NCBI GenBank assembly: GCA_012031455.1
Contig: JAAUTM010000088.1
Span: 1-6,345 of the forward strand
Length of the DNA: 6,345 nt
Reading direction: 5' to 3'
Origin: Phycisphaerales bacterium
GTDB taxonomy: Bacteria > Planctomycetota > Phycisphaerae > Phycisphaerales > Phycisphaeraceae
The notes under the pieces are model-generated. The model searched no databases, was not told where the DNA came from, and saw only the letters and a list, made by a program, of their open reading frames with translations. Both the position numbers and the translations under genes were made by a program. Shown one piece after another: positions 5,891 through 6,345 of this stretch. The stretch's first letter is position 1. Every line of letters starts with the position of its first letter.

Positions 5891-6345
5891 TCACACTTCC
5901 TGAATTTCCTTCTGCTTGGCAGCCACGAGCTTGTCCAATTCCTCTTCATATTTCTTGAGCATGTTCTGAATATCTTCCGTGGCTTTTTCCAGTTCATCTT
6001 CCGAGACGTGCTGGGCCTTATCTTTCTTGAGGGCTTCGATGTGCTTATTCCCATCTCGGCGGGCGTTGCGGAGGGTGACCTTGGCTTGTTCGCCCATGGA
6101 TTTCACTGAACCCATAAGTTGTTGCCGACGCTCCCCGGAGAGCGGGGGCAGGCTCAGGCGAATCTGTTTATTTTCGGTCATGGGGTTGAGGCCCAAGCCT
6201 GAGGTCTGGATGGCTTTGACGATGGCCTGCGTGCTGCCGGGTCAAAGGGCTTGATAAGCAGTTGCGTGGCTTCGGGAATGCTCACCAAGGCGATGCTGCG
6301 CAGGTCCGACTGCGAGCCGTAGTAGTCCACCTTGATGAAATCACC
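5891..6345 (-). CDS. frr: Ribosome recycling factor (N-terminus outside window, one frame break)
   Basis: Ribosome recycling factor works with EF-G in the cytoplasm to separate ribosomal subunits after termination. The window holds the last 151 residues after correction, out of a usual length near 185, so roughly the first 30-40 residues lie beyond the right edge. The visible part begins GDFIKVDYYGSQSDL and SIPEATQLLIKPFDP, then LGLNP, RLSLPPLSGERRQQL, AKVTLRNARRDGN and SEDELEKATEDIQ; these are the family's conserved segments in order. VTLRNARRDGN contains the domain I arginines needed for ribosome binding. The C-terminal helix rich in Lys/Glu ends at TGA 5891-5893. One base is missing near 6237-6238; adding a G restores PFDPGSTQAIVKAIQTSGLG. 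It is the first visible gene of a minus-strand run that continues, past a hairpin, to the glycosylase gene. Confidence 0.94.

Noticed and set aside
1..6345. CRISPR array, tRNA, rRNA, insertion sequence or attachment site
   Set aside because: No regularly spaced repeats, cloverleaf pattern, ribosomal RNA signature, transposase or terminal inverted repeats were seen on either strand.

Overview
The window looks like bacterial core-genome sequence, GC-rich, from a lineage I would place by inference in or near the Planctomycetota. The grounds are the style of the canonical EF-G, the family 4 uracil-DNA glycosylase with its N-terminal extension, and the small zinc-ribbon protein; nothing in the window fixes the taxon. 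The most important practical point is sequence quality. Four of the six genes carry single-base frame breaks, seven in all. They lie in positions where the homologous protein resumes at once in another frame, and mostly at short G/C runs. The genes were therefore read in frame-corrected form.

Layout on the + strand: positions 1-450 hold the 3' part of a probable lipoprotein with a PrcB C-terminal-like domain (one frame break), closed by a clear intrinsic terminator at 500-525. After about 210 bases with no gene comes an intact 365-residue membrane-anchored SGNH/GDSL hydrolase (740-1837) with an unusual cysteine cluster just before its membrane segment.

Layout on the - strand, in transcription order from the right edge: ribosome recycling factor frr (5891-6345, N-terminus outside the window, one frame break), a hairpin (5844-5866), family 4 uracil-DNA glycosylase (4919-5808, three frame breaks, two of which cancel), a 289-base leader region with three hairpins (4724-4802), elongation factor G fusA (2505-4629, two frame breaks), a REP-like hairpin (2419-2449), a strong terminator (2354-2384), and a small four-CxxC protein (1910-2263) that converges on the hydrolase gene.

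RRF and EF-G jointly split post-termination ribosomes, so their closeness on one strand makes functional sense. The glycosylase between them is a DNA repair enzyme with no obvious direct link. I found no CRISPR array, tRNA, rRNA, insertion sequence or phage gene, and no convincing new system. The best leads are the frame-break pattern, the cysteine-rich hydrolase tail, the conserved-looking zinc protein with a G-quadruplex-type tract in its first codons, and the hairpin elements.
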